DNA from: Novipirellula sp052161655
Lineage (GTDB): Bacteria; Planctomycetota; Planctomycetia; Pirellulales; Pirellulaceae
NCBI RefSeq assembly: GCF_052161655.1
Contig: NZ_CP197418.1
Coordinates: 7,750,001 to 7,814,000 of the forward strand
Length of the DNA stretch: 64,000 nt
Direction: 5' to 3'
How positions within the stretch are numbered: the stretch's first letter is position 1; each line of letters begins with the position of its first letter. Shown here piece after piece: positions 52,538 to 61,862 of this stretch. The notes under the pieces are model-generated. The model saw only the letters and a program-made list of their open reading frames with translations, searched no databases and had not been told where the DNA came from. The position numbers and the translations under genes are program-made.

Positions 52538-53092
52538 CACCTCTTCCAAACTTGTTTGGGAGAGGTCGAGCAGAGCCTCCGGCGATTGCTCGGGTGAGGG
52601 CTAACCGAGCAATCAAAAATCGAACGCCGAATCAAGCGTGCGCGGTCGACCCTCACCCGGACGAGGCCCAAAAGGCCCGTCCGACCTCTCCCCAGCTGCG
52701 CTCGGGAGAGGTGACTGCGGTATGTCACCTCTCCCAAACTTGTTTGAGAAGTGGCCCGAGCAGAGCCTTTAGCGATTGCTCGGGTGAGGGCCGTCCGAGC
52801 AATCCAAAATCGAACGCCGAATCAAGCGTTCGCGGTCGGCCCTCACCCGGACGAGGCCGAAAGGGCCCGTCCGACCTCTCCCCAGCTGCGCTCGGGCGAG
52901 GTAGCTTGCGGCATGTTACCTCTCCCAAACTTGTTTGGGAGAGGTCGAGCAGAGCCTCTGGCGATTGCTCGGGTGAGGGCTGACCCAGCAATCCAAAATC
53001 GAACGCCGAATCAAGCGTGCACGGTCGGCCCTCACCCGGACGAGGCCGAAAGGGCCCGTCCGACCTCTCCCCAGCTGCGCTCGGGCGAGGTG
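52538..53092 (+). repeat. Tandem array 2 of the ~175-bp structured repeat (3 units)
   Basis: Units 52538-52713, 52726-52902 and 52917-53092, same orientation and same terminal inverted repeats as array 1, with more divergence (for example unit 2 has GTTTGAGAAGTGG in place of GTTTGGGAGAGG, breaking its first hairpin). Conserved flank (T)TGCGG(T/C)ATGT precedes each unit. No gene inside. Confidence 0.9.
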
Positions 53093-53119
53093 TCTGTGTG
53101 AGCCCCCGGCAATCAGACC

Positions 53120-54055
53120 TCACTTGGCCGGCGCCAACGCCGCGCTGGTCGGTTCGGCTTTCGCCGTCGGGGTGGCGTCGGCTTCGAGATCGCCCATCGC
53201 GTACTGGATCCCGTCGAGCATATGTTTCAGCGCCACAGGATTGCTGAACGTTTCGTTGCGGTGCCCAAGATTGGTATAGAACACACGTCCGTCGCCCGCG
53301 GTGCGAATCCACGATACCGGCACTTCACGTGGCCCGTCTTTGATTTGCTTCGAGACCTCTTCCTTGCTCATATCCAAACTGACCAGGATCCGAAGCACTT
53401 CCGGCCCTTCATACGAATCGGCTTTGTATTGGTAAATTTCGTCTTGGTGCCAAAATCCTTGCTCATCAAACGCCTTGTTCAACACGTGTTTGGGATCATC
53501 CAATTTGAAAGCCCAGGTACCGCCTGCAGTCCAAGGATGGCCGCCGAATTCGCCACCCACGATCGCACGACACTCTGGATGACGGCCAAAGTTGTCGCTC
53601 GCAGCGTGCAAGCCGACCAATCCTTTGCCGCCCGAGATGAAATCCAGAAACGCGTTCTGCTGAGCCGGAGTTTCAAAGTGCATGCCAGTCGTGTTGTTCA
53701 GCAGGATGCAATCGTACTGCCGTAGATTCTCAGGCGTGAAAACATCGTAGGTATCTGCCAGATCGGCGGTGAACGCCCCTGTTTTGCTGCCCATTTTTTG
53801 GATCGCTTCGTTGGCAAACGGAATCGAACTGTGAACGAATCCTTCGCACCGGTAGAACGCCAACACGCGACGTGCCTGCTTCGGCTGGGCGGCCAATTGC
53901 TTGGGAACCGCACTTTCGATTTTGCTTAGCTGTTCGTCGCTGAGTGGTTTGAAGTGCTGCGTCTTCTTTTCTTGCCAAGCGTCGGGTTTGTCCTCCGCAA
54001 AACAGGCACTCGAACAAAGACAAGTCAATAGAGTCAGCAGGAGCAGACGGTTCAC
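53120..54055 (-). CDS. Secreted ThuA-like (trehalose utilisation) protein
   Basis: About 311 residues from GTG at 54055, giving a signal peptide VNRLLLLTLLTCLCSSACFAED; the frame continues to 54127 but that part is not signal-like. ThuA fold (PF06283): RVLAFYRCEGFVHSSIPFANEAIQKMG, YDCILLNNTTG, GGKGLVGLHAASDNF, GGEFGGHPWTAGG, DEIYQYK, VSWIRTAGDGRVFYTNLGHRNETFSNP. These landmarks place it among glutamine amidotransferase-like ThuA proteins, often secreted in planctomycetes and next to sugar-degradation genes; the reaction is not established. C-terminal Ala/Pro/Thr-rich tail. Diverges from the C45 gene. Confidence 0.88.
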   Translation of the reverse strand: MNRLLLLTLLTCLCSSACFAEDKPDAWQEKKTQHFKPLSDEQLSKIESAVPKQLAAQPKQARRVLAFYRCEGFVHSSIPFANEAIQKMGSKTGAFTADLADTYDVFTPENLRQYDCILLNNTTGMHFETPAQQNAFLDFISGGKGLVGLHAASDNFGRHPECRAIVGGEFGGHPWTAGGTWAFKLDDPKHVLNKAFDEQGFWHQDEIYQYKADSYEGPEVLRILVSLDMSKEEVSKQIKDGPREVPVSWIRTAGDGRVFYTNLGHRNETFSNPVALKHMLDGIQYAMGDLEADATPTAKAEPTSAALAPAK

Positions 54056-54290
54056 GGTGAGATTCCCAAAAAAGGAGGGTGGGCAGTGGGGCAAGTAGGT
54101 TACTAGTTTAATCGCCGACGACCGCAAGATGCTAGAGTCGCAAGATTGTTCTGCTCAAATGCTTACTCTCGTTACTCGCCGCCTGCGATTGCATTACAAT
54201 CAACCCTGCATCCTCGCCTCCGAACGCCCTGGCAGGGGAAGCGACTGGCAAAATACCGCAATTTCTGGAAATCCCACCCTCGTCGAGTTC

Positions 54291-56111
54291 ATGATGACTG
54301 CATTTTTAGCACGTGCGTGTGCGTTTTTTATCGCGTTTACCACCATCGTGACGGCTGCTCACGCAGAAACGGACTCCCAACGACTGGGCGACAATCTGCA
54401 GCCACTGCTTTCTTGTTTGTCAGGACGTTCCGAATCCTTTTCGGTGGTGGTGGACATTGATGTGCTCATCGATGGCAAAGTCCAACACGTTGACGGGCGA
54501 CTGGTTCGTTTCGACGACCATTCGTTTGACTTGGACCTGATCCATAGCGACTACAGCGTGCGGATTCGCCGGCGGCCCGGTGCGACCGCGTTTGCGCTGC
54601 CTCACCATAAAACCGTCTTTCTCGGTTCGGGCGATGTTGACGTATCGGACCAACTGTCACCGCTGGGGATCACGGACCGCTTGGTCGGAAGCGGCTCGAT
54701 GCTGACGATGGTCGTGCCGATGCTTCAGCAAACCGATTCCGCGGCGGTCGGCCACATGTTGACGGGGCTATTGAAGATGGACTTCAACGCGGATCGTCAG
54801 CACTGGACACTCCGCGACGACACATCTTTACAATTCCACAACGACGGCAAGCAAATTGAGATCAATGTCGGCGATCAGCACCGTGCGGCGTTGACGATCC
54901 AAGACAGCTTGCCTGAGATGGCAAAAGTGGACGACTGGTCAGATTTCAAGATTGTGGTGCTCAAACGCCAGGAACTCGAACGCAGCATCGCTCGCGGGAC
55001 TCGGCGGGCATTGGAGATTCTGTCGCCGTCACGGTTGCTGACGTCGCCACAGCAAAAAGCCCGCAAAGTCCCCGCTGGTGAGCTTCGCTGGATCGAGGGG
55101 CAACGAATCGTGTTGCTCAATGGAACCCCCGAAGAAATCGGCGACGCCCATGGCCGCTTGCTCTCCGCTGAGTCGCAGCGGTGTATCGATTCGGTGCTCT
55201 ACACCTTTGGAACCGTGAACACCATTCGCACCGGGCGATGGTTCCGTCACGATCTTGACGCGGCATACGCTCGACTTGCGCCGCACATTCCTGAGGATCA
55301 CAAACGTGAAACATTGGCGTTTGCCAAGGCGATCAACATCGATCCATCAACGGCACACGCGATCAATGTCTTTCCCGAGCTGTTTCATTGTTCCGGCTTC
55401 GCCGTCTCCGGCGCCGCGAGCAAGGATGGCAAACTTTATCATGGCCGCGTTTTGGATTACATGACCACGATTGGGCTGCAAGACGCTGCGACCACTTTTA
55501 TTGTTGCGGTCGACGGGAAGCATGCGTTTGCGAATATTGGCTATGCCGGATTCATCGGCAGCGTCAGCGGAATGAACGACCAAGCGATTTCACTCGGCGA
55601 AATGGGCGGTCATGGCGAAGGCCAATGGGACGGCGTTCCGATGGCAACTTTAATGCGGCGGGCGCTCGAGGAGTGCTCGACACTAGACGACGTGATGACG
55701 CTTTGGCACGACAGCCCGCGGACGTGTGAGTACTACTACGTGTTCGCCGACGGGAAGAGCAAGCGAGCGGTCGGTGTCGCAGCGGATCCCAATTCGATCG
55801 AGTTCATCATGCCGGGACAAAGTGACCAGCGACTCGGCGAAGGAATCCCCGAGGTGCTGGCATTGTCATCGGGTTCGCGACTCGAAGCACTGCGAGAACG
55901 CATCCAGCAGCGATACGGCGAGATCGACGTCGAGGTAGCTCAATGGCTAATGAGTCGCCCCGTGGCGATGAAGTCGAACCTACACAACGTTCTGTTCATC
56001 CCCGAAGACGGCGTTTTTTACGTCGCCAATGCCACTCACCAGGAACCGGCCGCCAACCGCCCCTACGTCAAACTCGACCTGGACGCATTACTGCGCAGCA
56101 TGACGCCCTAA
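54291..56111 (+). CDS. C45-family autoproteolytic acyltransferase/hydrolase
   Basis: About 607 residues from the ATG at 54291 (MMTAFLARACAFFIAFTTIVTAAHAE, a signal peptide). Residues ~30-300 form an all-beta-looking domain of unknown type (FSVVVDIDVLIDGKVQHVDGRLVRFDDHSFDLDLIH) found before the catalytic part. The catalytic part begins about residue 310 with RIVLLNGTPEEIGDAHGRLL; the N-terminal nucleophile of the mature chain is Cys in ELFHCSGFAVSGAASKDGKLYHGRVLDY, matching C45 (acyl-CoA:6-aminopenicillanic-acid acyltransferase-like) Ntn hydrolases. MGGHGEGQWDGVPMATLMRRALEECSTLDDVM is also typical. Substrate likely an amide or peptide outside the cytoplasm; not predictable. The longer frame to 54129 overlaps the divergent ThuA leader. 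Confidence 0.87.
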   Translation: MMTAFLARACAFFIAFTTIVTAAHAETDSQRLGDNLQPLLSCLSGRSESFSVVVDIDVLIDGKVQHVDGRLVRFDDHSFDLDLIHSDYSVRIRRRPGATAFALPHHKTVFLGSGDVDVSDQLSPLGITDRLVGSGSMLTMVVPMLQQTDSAAVGHMLTGLLKMDFNADRQHWTLRDDTSLQFHNDGKQIEINVGDQHRAALTIQDSLPEMAKVDDWSDFKIVVLKRQELERSIARGTRRALEILSPSRLLTSPQQKARKVPAGELRWIEGQRIVLLNGTPEEIGDAHGRLLSAESQRCIDSVLYTFGTVNTIRTGRWFRHDLDAAYARLAPHIPEDHKRETLAFAKAINIDPSTAHAINVFPELFHCSGFAVSGAASKDGKLYHGRVLDYMTTIGLQDAATTFIVAVDGKHAFANIGYAGFIGSVSGMNDQAISLGEMGGHGEGQWDGVPMATLMRRALEECSTLDDVMTLWHDSPRTCEYYYVFADGKSKRAVGVAADPNSIEFIMPGQSDQRLGEGIPEVLALSSGSRLEALRERIQQRYGEIDVEVAQWLMSRPVAMKSNLHNVLFIPEDGVFYVANATHQEPAANRPYVKLDLDALLRSMTP

Positions 56112-56375
56112 ATCCCCCATGCCATGGCATTCAGGGAAAGCGGTTCCAGTTTTTCGCTTCCACGGGCCGAAACACCCGTGCCCGCCGAAACTCTTCGCGA
56201 GTTTCGCTACATTTTAGGTGCGGAAGCGAAAAACATGCGAGTTTTGGGGCTCGCCGATCTTTCAGCACGGGGATTTAAAAACGCTGTCCCTACTACTCTA
56301 TGGATTGTGTATAATCGGGGGGTGGCGGATTTTGGCTTGCCCCTGCCGTTCCTACCTTGACATCAAGCTAAAAAT

Positions 56376-56447
56376 TGTCGTTGATCGCTCCGCGATCAAA
56401 ACGCGATGACGTCTGAAAACGTCATGATCGCGGAGCGATTAACGACA
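56376..56447. repeat. Palindromic element (GTCGTTGATCGCTCCGCGATC family), full copy
   Basis: Arms 56376-56398 (TGTCGTTGATCGCTCCGCGA..) and 56425-56447, reverse complements with one mismatch, and an inner TGACG/CGTCA stem. The intergenic stretch 56112-56481 has no gene. Half copies at 45125-45153 and 59722-59748. Confidence 0.82.
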
Positions 56448-56481
56448 TTGGCGACTGTCCCACCTCTAACGGTTCCTACCT

Positions 56482-59400
56482 GTGTATCGTATTCCGATTG
56501 CCCTTTTTGCCGGCTGGCTCGTTTGTGGAATCGCTGTTGGCCAACAGCTCTCTCGCGAACAACACGATCTGTTTGAGATCCATGTGCGTCCGACCCTGAT
56601 GCGGCACTGTATCTCATGTCACGGAGAAACCAAGCAAGAAGGCGGGCTGCGGTTGACGTCGCTCGACGACTTGCTCAAAGGTGGCGAATCGGGGCCAGCC
56701 ATCGTTGTCGGTAAGCCAAACGAAAGCTTGCTGGTCGAGGCACTGCGGTACGAATCATTCGAAATGCCGCCCGAAGAACCGCTCGAAAACGAATTGATCG
56801 ACGGGCTGGTGAACTGGATCGCCGCGGGTGCTCCGTGGCCAGCGGATGTGATGCTGAAACCGCTGCCTAAAATCACTGACGAGGACCGTGCTTGGTGGTG
56901 CTACCAACCGATCACCGATCCCAAACCGCCCGCGACCGAACGTGACGAGTGGTGTCGTGGCGATCTAGACCGTTTTATTCTGGCGCGACTCGAAAACGAA
57001 AAGCTTGATCCATCGTTCCAGGCCGATCCGCAAACATTGGTTCGTCGTATCCATTTCGCGATCACGGGACTGCCGCCCGACGCGGCTGCGATTCGCACAG
57101 CCGGCTCGCCCAATTTCGACTACGAGGCGATGGTCGATCAGTTGCTGCAAAGCGACGCGTACGGCGAGAACCAAGCACGGTTTTGGTTGGACCTTGTTCG
57201 CTATGCCGATTCGGACGGCTATCGTGCTGATCATGCACGGCCTCATGCACATCACTACCGCGACTATGTGATTCGATCGTTCAACGAAGACAAACCGTAC
57301 GACCGATTCGTCCGCGAGCAATTGGCCGGCGACGAAATTGATCCCGGTAACCGTGACGCCCACGTCGCGACGATGTACATGAGACACTGGATCTATGAAC
57401 ACAACCAACGGGATGTGGAGACGCAGTGGCACGAAATATTGCACGACATCACTGAAACCACGAGTGACGTTTTCCTGGCTCAGGGATTGAAGTGTGCTCG
57501 CTGCCACGACCACAAATTTGATCCGCTGTTGCAAAAAGACTTCTTCCGCATGAAGGGATTCTTTGCCGCGTTTCAGCCTGCCGAGGATCATCCGGTGGCT
57601 GACGCCGAAACACGCCGCATCTATCAAGAGCAGTACGCGAAATGGGAAGCGGCCACGGCCGAGATTCGCGCACGGTTGCGGGAAATCGAGTATCCCGTGG
57701 CGATCAAACATGCAACGCGTGAGAAGGCAGACAAATTCATCCCCGAAATCCAGGAGATGATCCACAAGCTGCCGCACGAACGAACTCCTTACGAACACCA
57801 GATTGCATCATTGGCCGAGCGGCAATTCGACTTGCTGTACGACAAGTTGTCTGAGTGGTTGAGCGAGGAACAAGAAGCCGAACGCCAACAACTGCACAAA
57901 AAGCTCGCTGAGTTTGACTCGATCAAACCGGCACCTCTACCCACTATCGATTTTGTTGGCAGTGATGTCGGCCCGGTCGCGCCGGTGACTTATATCACCG
58001 ACGACAAAGACAAAACGCCGATCGCGCCGGGCTTTATTACCTTGCTCGACGAATCCGACGCCGAGATTACGCCGCCGCCTGCATCGCTACGTTCGACTGG
58101 CCGCCGCACGGCGCTCGCCGAATGGATCGCCAGTCCAGAAAACCCGCTCACCGCTCGCGTGATCGTCAATCGCATTTGGCAACAGCACTTTGGTGTGGGA
58201 CTGGTGGAAACGTCCAGCGATTTTGGACAACTGGGCGTCCCGCCGACGCACCCGCAGCTCTTGGACTGGCTTGCCTCGCGGTTCATCGAAGAGGGATGGA
58301 GTTTAAAGAAACTGCACCGCCGCATCCTGATGTCGGCAACCTATCGGCAAACATCACAGCGTCCACTAGACGAAGCTCTCGCAGTTGCTGATCCCAACAA
58401 CCAATTGCTATGGCGGATGAATCCGCGGCGATTGTCAGGCGAGGAGATTACCGATGCGGTGCTGACGGCCAGCGGAGAATTGAAGTCCAAGAAGCGAGCG
58501 ATCTATAAAACGGTCCGCCGCAACTCGCTCGATCCGCTACTGGCGGCCTTTGACGCTCCGGATCGTATTCGCAGTGTCGGCAAACGGCACCGCACCACGA
58601 CGTCGCCTCAGGCGTTGCTGTTAAGCAATGGCACTTGGTCCCACGACCGGGCGGCGGCGATCGCAAAACGCTTCGCTCAAAGTGGCGATGAAGAAATGCT
58701 GATCGCCAATGCCTACCAAACGCTATTGAGTCGTCACACGAGCCTCGACGAAGTCCAGATGGCGCTGGAGTTTTTGGAGCACTACGCCGCGGCGACTCCG
58801 GAAGAAAAGGGGCCAAAAATCGAAACCTTGGTGTCGATGCCGACGACGTCCGGCACAGCGGTGGATCTGAAACCAGGCGGTCCGATCCGCATGAGTCTGG
58901 CGACATCGAAAGAGCTTCCCGATGGGGACTTTACCGTCGAAGCCACCGTGCTGTTGCGATCACTCTACAAAGACGCCAACGTCCGCACGATCGTGGGGCA
59001 CTGGAACGGCAGTCCGAAACGCGCCGGCTGGTCGCTGGGGGTGACATCAGCCAAGAGTTCTTACAAACCACGCAACTTGATCCTGCAATTGGTGGGCAAG
59101 ACAGCCGCGGGCGACGAGCTTCATTATGAAGTCGTCGCGTCGAACTTACGACCAGAACTCAATAAACCGTATTACGTCGCCGCCAGTATCAAGCTCGGTG
59201 ACACCTCGGAAAAGGGGATCACGTTTTACATGCGAGATCTGTCGGACAAGGATGCCAAGTTACAAGTGGCACATGCGAAACACACGGTCACGCAAGAGAT
59301 TCGTCCCGACAATGATCTGACAATTGGCGATCGTTTTGGCCAACATCAATGGGATGGATTGATCGACAACATCCGAATTGAAGCCAAGGCTCGTGATCTG

Positions 59401-59619
59401 ACGAAAATCGCACAAGCGGATTCGGTCGAAGGGCTGCCTCGCTACGTGATTGATTGGCAGTTCGAGAACAAAGACAGCATCGGTTTCGATTCGTCGGGTA
59501 ACAAACATCATGCTTGGGCGAGTATCAAAAATTCGACCGTCGCTCCGCCGAGTCAACGAGCTCGCGTGGCACTAGTGCACGCGCTGCTGAATTCCAACGA
59601 ATTTATATATGTCGATTAG
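56482..59619 (+). CDS. DUF1549/DUF1553 planctomycete cytochrome with inserted LamG domain
   Basis: 1045 residues from GTG at 56482; signal peptide IPIALFAGWLVCGIAVGQ. Planctomycete cytochrome-c-like domain with heme motif CISCHG (~43) and KPNESLLVEAL..MPPEEPL; DUF1549 (~160-370) with a second heme motif CARCHDHKFDPL; DUF1553 from ~535 (RRTALAEWIASPENPLTARVIVNRIWQQHFG; SGEEITDAVLTASGEL; TTTSPQALLLSNG). Before the usual C-terminal ALLNSNEFIYVD there is an extra ~200-residue LamG/concanavalin-like beta-sandwich (DGDFTVEATVLLRSLYKDANVRTIVGHWNGS). The family pairs with DUF1501 proteins, as here; role in electron transfer or polysaccharide attack is suspected but not proven. Confidence 0.93.
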   Translation: MYRIPIALFAGWLVCGIAVGQQLSREQHDLFEIHVRPTLMRHCISCHGETKQEGGLRLTSLDDLLKGGESGPAIVVGKPNESLLVEALRYESFEMPPEEPLENELIDGLVNWIAAGAPWPADVMLKPLPKITDEDRAWWCYQPITDPKPPATERDEWCRGDLDRFILARLENEKLDPSFQADPQTLVRRIHFAITGLPPDAAAIRTAGSPNFDYEAMVDQLLQSDAYGENQARFWLDLVRYADSDGYRADHARPHAHHYRDYVIRSFNEDKPYDRFVREQLAGDEIDPGNRDAHVATMYMRHWIYEHNQRDVETQWHEILHDITETTSDVFLAQGLKCARCHDHKFDPLLQKDFFRMKGFFAAFQPAEDHPVADAETRRIYQEQYAKWEAATAEIRARLREIEYPVAIKHATREKADKFIPEIQEMIHKLPHERTPYEHQIASLAERQFDLLYDKLSEWLSEEQEAERQQLHKKLAEFDSIKPAPLPTIDFVGSDVGPVAPVTYITDDKDKTPIAPGFITLLDESDAEITPPPASLRSTGRRTALAEWIASPENPLTARVIVNRIWQQHFGVGLVETSSDFGQLGVPPTHPQLLDWLASRFIEEGWSLKKLHRRILMSATYRQTSQRPLDEALAVADPNNQLLWRMNPRRLSGEEITDAVLTASGELKSKKRAIYKTVRRNSLDPLLAAFDAPDRIRSVGKRHRTTTSPQALLLSNGTWSHDRAAAIAKRFAQSGDEEMLIANAYQTLLSRHTSLDEVQMALEFLEHYAAATPEEKGPKIETLVSMPTTSGTAVDLKPGGPIRMSLATSKELPDGDFTVEATVLLRSLYKDANVRTIVGHWNGSPKRAGWSLGVTSAKSSYKPRNLILQLVGKTAAGDELHYEVVASNLRPELNKPYYVAASIKLGDTSEKGITFYMRDLSDKDAKLQVAHAKHTVTQEIRPDNDLTIGDRFGQHQWDGLIDNIRIEAKARDLTKIAQADSVEGLPRYVIDWQFENKDSIGFDSSGNKHHAWASIKNSTVAPPSQRARVALVHALLNSNEFIYVD

Positions 59620-59622
59620 TAA

Positions 59623-59690
59623 GTAGGGCCGGTTCCTACCGGCCGGTTTGTGATCGGCTAATGTGATCGGCCGGTGGGAACCGGCCCTAC
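59623..59690. repeat. Long-arm palindromic element (GTAGGGCCGGTTCC family)
   Basis: 23-bp arms GTAGGGCCGGTTCCTACCGG.. (59623-59645) and the reverse complement (59668-59690), one mismatch. Between the DUF1553 and DUF1501 genes. Confidence 0.85.
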
Positions 59691-59721
59691 TGAGAAACGT
59701 GGCGTTTGATGACCCTTGCGT

Positions 59722-59748
59722 TATGATCGCGGAGCGATCAACGACAAT
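59722..59748. repeat. Half copy of the GTCGTTGATCGCTCC element
   Basis: TATGATCGCGGAGCGATCAACGACAATG: a single arm of the 56376 palindrome, in reverse orientation, ending 25 bp before the DUF1501 start codon. Confidence 0.75.
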
Positions 59749-59772
59749 GAAAAACCTACAAGGAAACCTTCA

Positions 59773-61185
59773 ATGACATCCACTTATTCACGACGCGAAA
59801 TGCTGCTAAACAGCGGGACTGGATTCGGAGCAGTCGCGCTGGCGGGGATGCTGCAGGGTGTCGGTTCGGCATCCGAATCCACCGCCCCAGCATCGCCGCT
59901 GATGTCCAAGTTGACGCACCACCCGGCGCGGGCCAAGAGCGTGATCTTTTTGTTCATGGAGGGTGGCCCGAGTCACATCGACACGTTCGATCCAAAGCCT
60001 GCGCTGCAAAAGTTGGCAGGCAAGCCGTTGCCGGATAGTTTCGGTCGCGTGATCACGGCAATGGGTGAATTCGATTCACCGGTGCTGGAGTCAAAGCGGA
60101 AATGGAAACAGCACGGCGAAAGCGGGCAGTGGATTTCCGATTGGTTACCGCACATGGCGACACGAGCGGATGATTTGGCAGTGATCCGGTCTTGCTGGAC
60201 CAACGGAATCAACCACTCCGGCGGCGTGTGCCAGATGAACACGGGAACCCAGTTTGCCGGCCGACCGTCGCTGGGCAGCTGGGTAACGTATGGGCTGGGG
60301 ACGCAAAACCAGAACCTGCCTGCCTTTGTTGTGATGCAAGACAAGGGAGCCGTGGTTAACGGCCCGAGAAACTGGGGCACCGGTTTCATGCCGGCGATCT
60401 ACCAGGGAACCCAGATGCAGATCGAAGGCACTCCGTTTGCCAATTTGGACGTACCGAAACACGTCAATCCGCGACAACAGCGTATCGAACTCGATTACCT
60501 TTCCGCAATCAACAGTCGGCACATGCAGACGCGCCGCGACAACAGCGAGCTCGAAGCCCGGATCCGAAGTTACGAGCTGGGTTATCAGATGCAAAGCCAC
60601 GCTCCCGAGGCGGTCGATTTGTCGCAAGAAACGGCTGAAACGAAATCGCTTTATGGGATGGACGAGAAAGAAACGTCAGAATTCGGTCGTAATTGTTTAT
60701 TGGCGCGGCGAATGGTCGAACGTGGTGTGCGGTTTATTCAGCTGTACCATGGGGCGGGCAGTCAATGGGACGCGCATAGCAACATCGAATCGAACCATAC
60801 AAAGATGTGCCGAGGCATGGACAAGCCTGTGGCCGGATTGTTGACCGACTTGGCGCGTCGCGGATTGCTCGATGAAACCTTGGTCGTTTGGGGTGGCGAG
60901 TTTGGACGCACACCGATGAGCGAACAGGGGAACGGCCGCGATCACAACCCCACCGGATTCACGATGGTGATGGCAGGCGGCGGCGTCAAAGCGGGGCAAG
61001 CTTACGGAGCGACGGACGAAGTCGGCTTGCACGCGGTTGAGGATCGAGTGCATGTACATGATTTACACAGCACGATTTTGTATCTAATGGGAATCGACCA
61101 TCGCAAATTGATTTACGTCAACAAAGGCCGTCCTGAACGCATCGATGAGAACGAAGGTCACGTGTACAAGAAAGTAATCGCCTAG
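59773..61185 (+). CDS. DUF1501 (sulfatase-like) protein with Tat signal
   Basis: 470 residues from the ATG at 59773. N-terminal twin-arginine signal SRREMLLNSGTGFGAVALAG. The DUF1501 fold (alkaline-phosphatase/sulfatase superfamily) is recognised by VIFLFMEGGPSHIDTFDPKPAL, SKRKWKQHGESGQWISDWLPHMA, IRSCWTNGINHSGGVCQMNTG, GRNCLLARRMVERGVRFIQLYHGAGSQWDAHSNI, VWGGEFGRTPMSEQGNGRDHNPTGFTMVMAGGGVKAG and IDHRKLIYVNKGRPERID. Metal-binding Asp/His residues are retained, but the formylglycine Cys/Ser of true sulfatases is not evident. Works with the DUF1549/1553 partner upstream; activity unknown. Confidence 0.92.
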   Translation: MTSTYSRREMLLNSGTGFGAVALAGMLQGVGSASESTAPASPLMSKLTHHPARAKSVIFLFMEGGPSHIDTFDPKPALQKLAGKPLPDSFGRVITAMGEFDSPVLESKRKWKQHGESGQWISDWLPHMATRADDLAVIRSCWTNGINHSGGVCQMNTGTQFAGRPSLGSWVTYGLGTQNQNLPAFVVMQDKGAVVNGPRNWGTGFMPAIYQGTQMQIEGTPFANLDVPKHVNPRQQRIELDYLSAINSRHMQTRRDNSELEARIRSYELGYQMQSHAPEAVDLSQETAETKSLYGMDEKETSEFGRNCLLARRMVERGVRFIQLYHGAGSQWDAHSNIESNHTKMCRGMDKPVAGLLTDLARRGLLDETLVVWGGEFGRTPMSEQGNGRDHNPTGFTMVMAGGGVKAGQAYGATDEVGLHAVEDRVHVHDLHSTILYLMGIDHRKLIYVNKGRPERIDENEGHVYKKVIA

Positions 61186-61198
61186 GCCGATATAACTA

Positions 61199-61830
61199 GG
61201 GCCGCCCGCGCACACTTGATGCGGCGTTCGGCGTGGATTGCTCGGACGGCCCTCACCCGAGCAATCGCTGAAGGCTCTGCTCGACCTTTCCCAAACAAGT
61301 TTGGGAGAGGTGACAGGAAGCAAGTCCCCTCGACTGCGCGAGGCTTGACGGTACGGTGATATACCACGAGCCACCTCTCCCGAGCGAAGCTAGGGAGAGG
61401 GCGGACGGGCCCTTCAGGCCTCGTCCGGGTGAGGGCCGACCGCGCAAACTTGATGCGGCGTACGACTCGGATTGCTCGGACGGCCCTCACCCGAGCAATC
61501 GCTGAAGGCTCTGCTCGACCTCTCCCAAACAAGTTTGGGAGAGGTGACATGCAGCAAGTCCCCTCGACTGCGCGAGGCTTGACGGTACGGTGATATACCA
61601 CGAGCCACCTCTCCCGAGCGCAGCTGGGGAGAGGTCGGACGGGCCCTATAGGCCTCGTCCGGGTGAGGGCCGACCGCGCATACTTGATGCGTCGTACGAC
61701 TCGGCTTGCTCGGACAGCCCTCACCCGAGCAATCGCTGAAGGCTCTGCTCGACCTCTCCCAAACGATGTTTGGGAGAGGTGACATGCAGCAAGTCTCCTC
61801 GCCTGCGTACGTTCGGGCGCAAGCTACGAT
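61199..61830 (-). repeat. Array 3 of the ~175-bp repeat, next to the DUF559 gene (1 partial + 2 full units)
   Basis: Reverse orientation. Partial unit 61199-61312, full units 61372-61546 and 61606-61781. Units are followed by a conserved 59-base spacer (61313-61371, 61547-61605, and a decayed copy 61782-~61826), so the period is 234 bp. The partial unit lacks the CTCGGGAGAGG-side portion. The spacer is absent from arrays 1 and 2. Confidence 0.9.
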
Positions 61831-61862
61831 TGCTTGGAGCTCAAAGTCTCCGTCGCTAATGC

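Noticed and set aside
61182..61785. Open reading frames of 120-180 codons through the repeat arrays (also 50739-51269, 52489-53312)
   Set aside because: They read the structured repeat itself, recur in every copy and on both strands, and have no protein-like features beyond the repeat.
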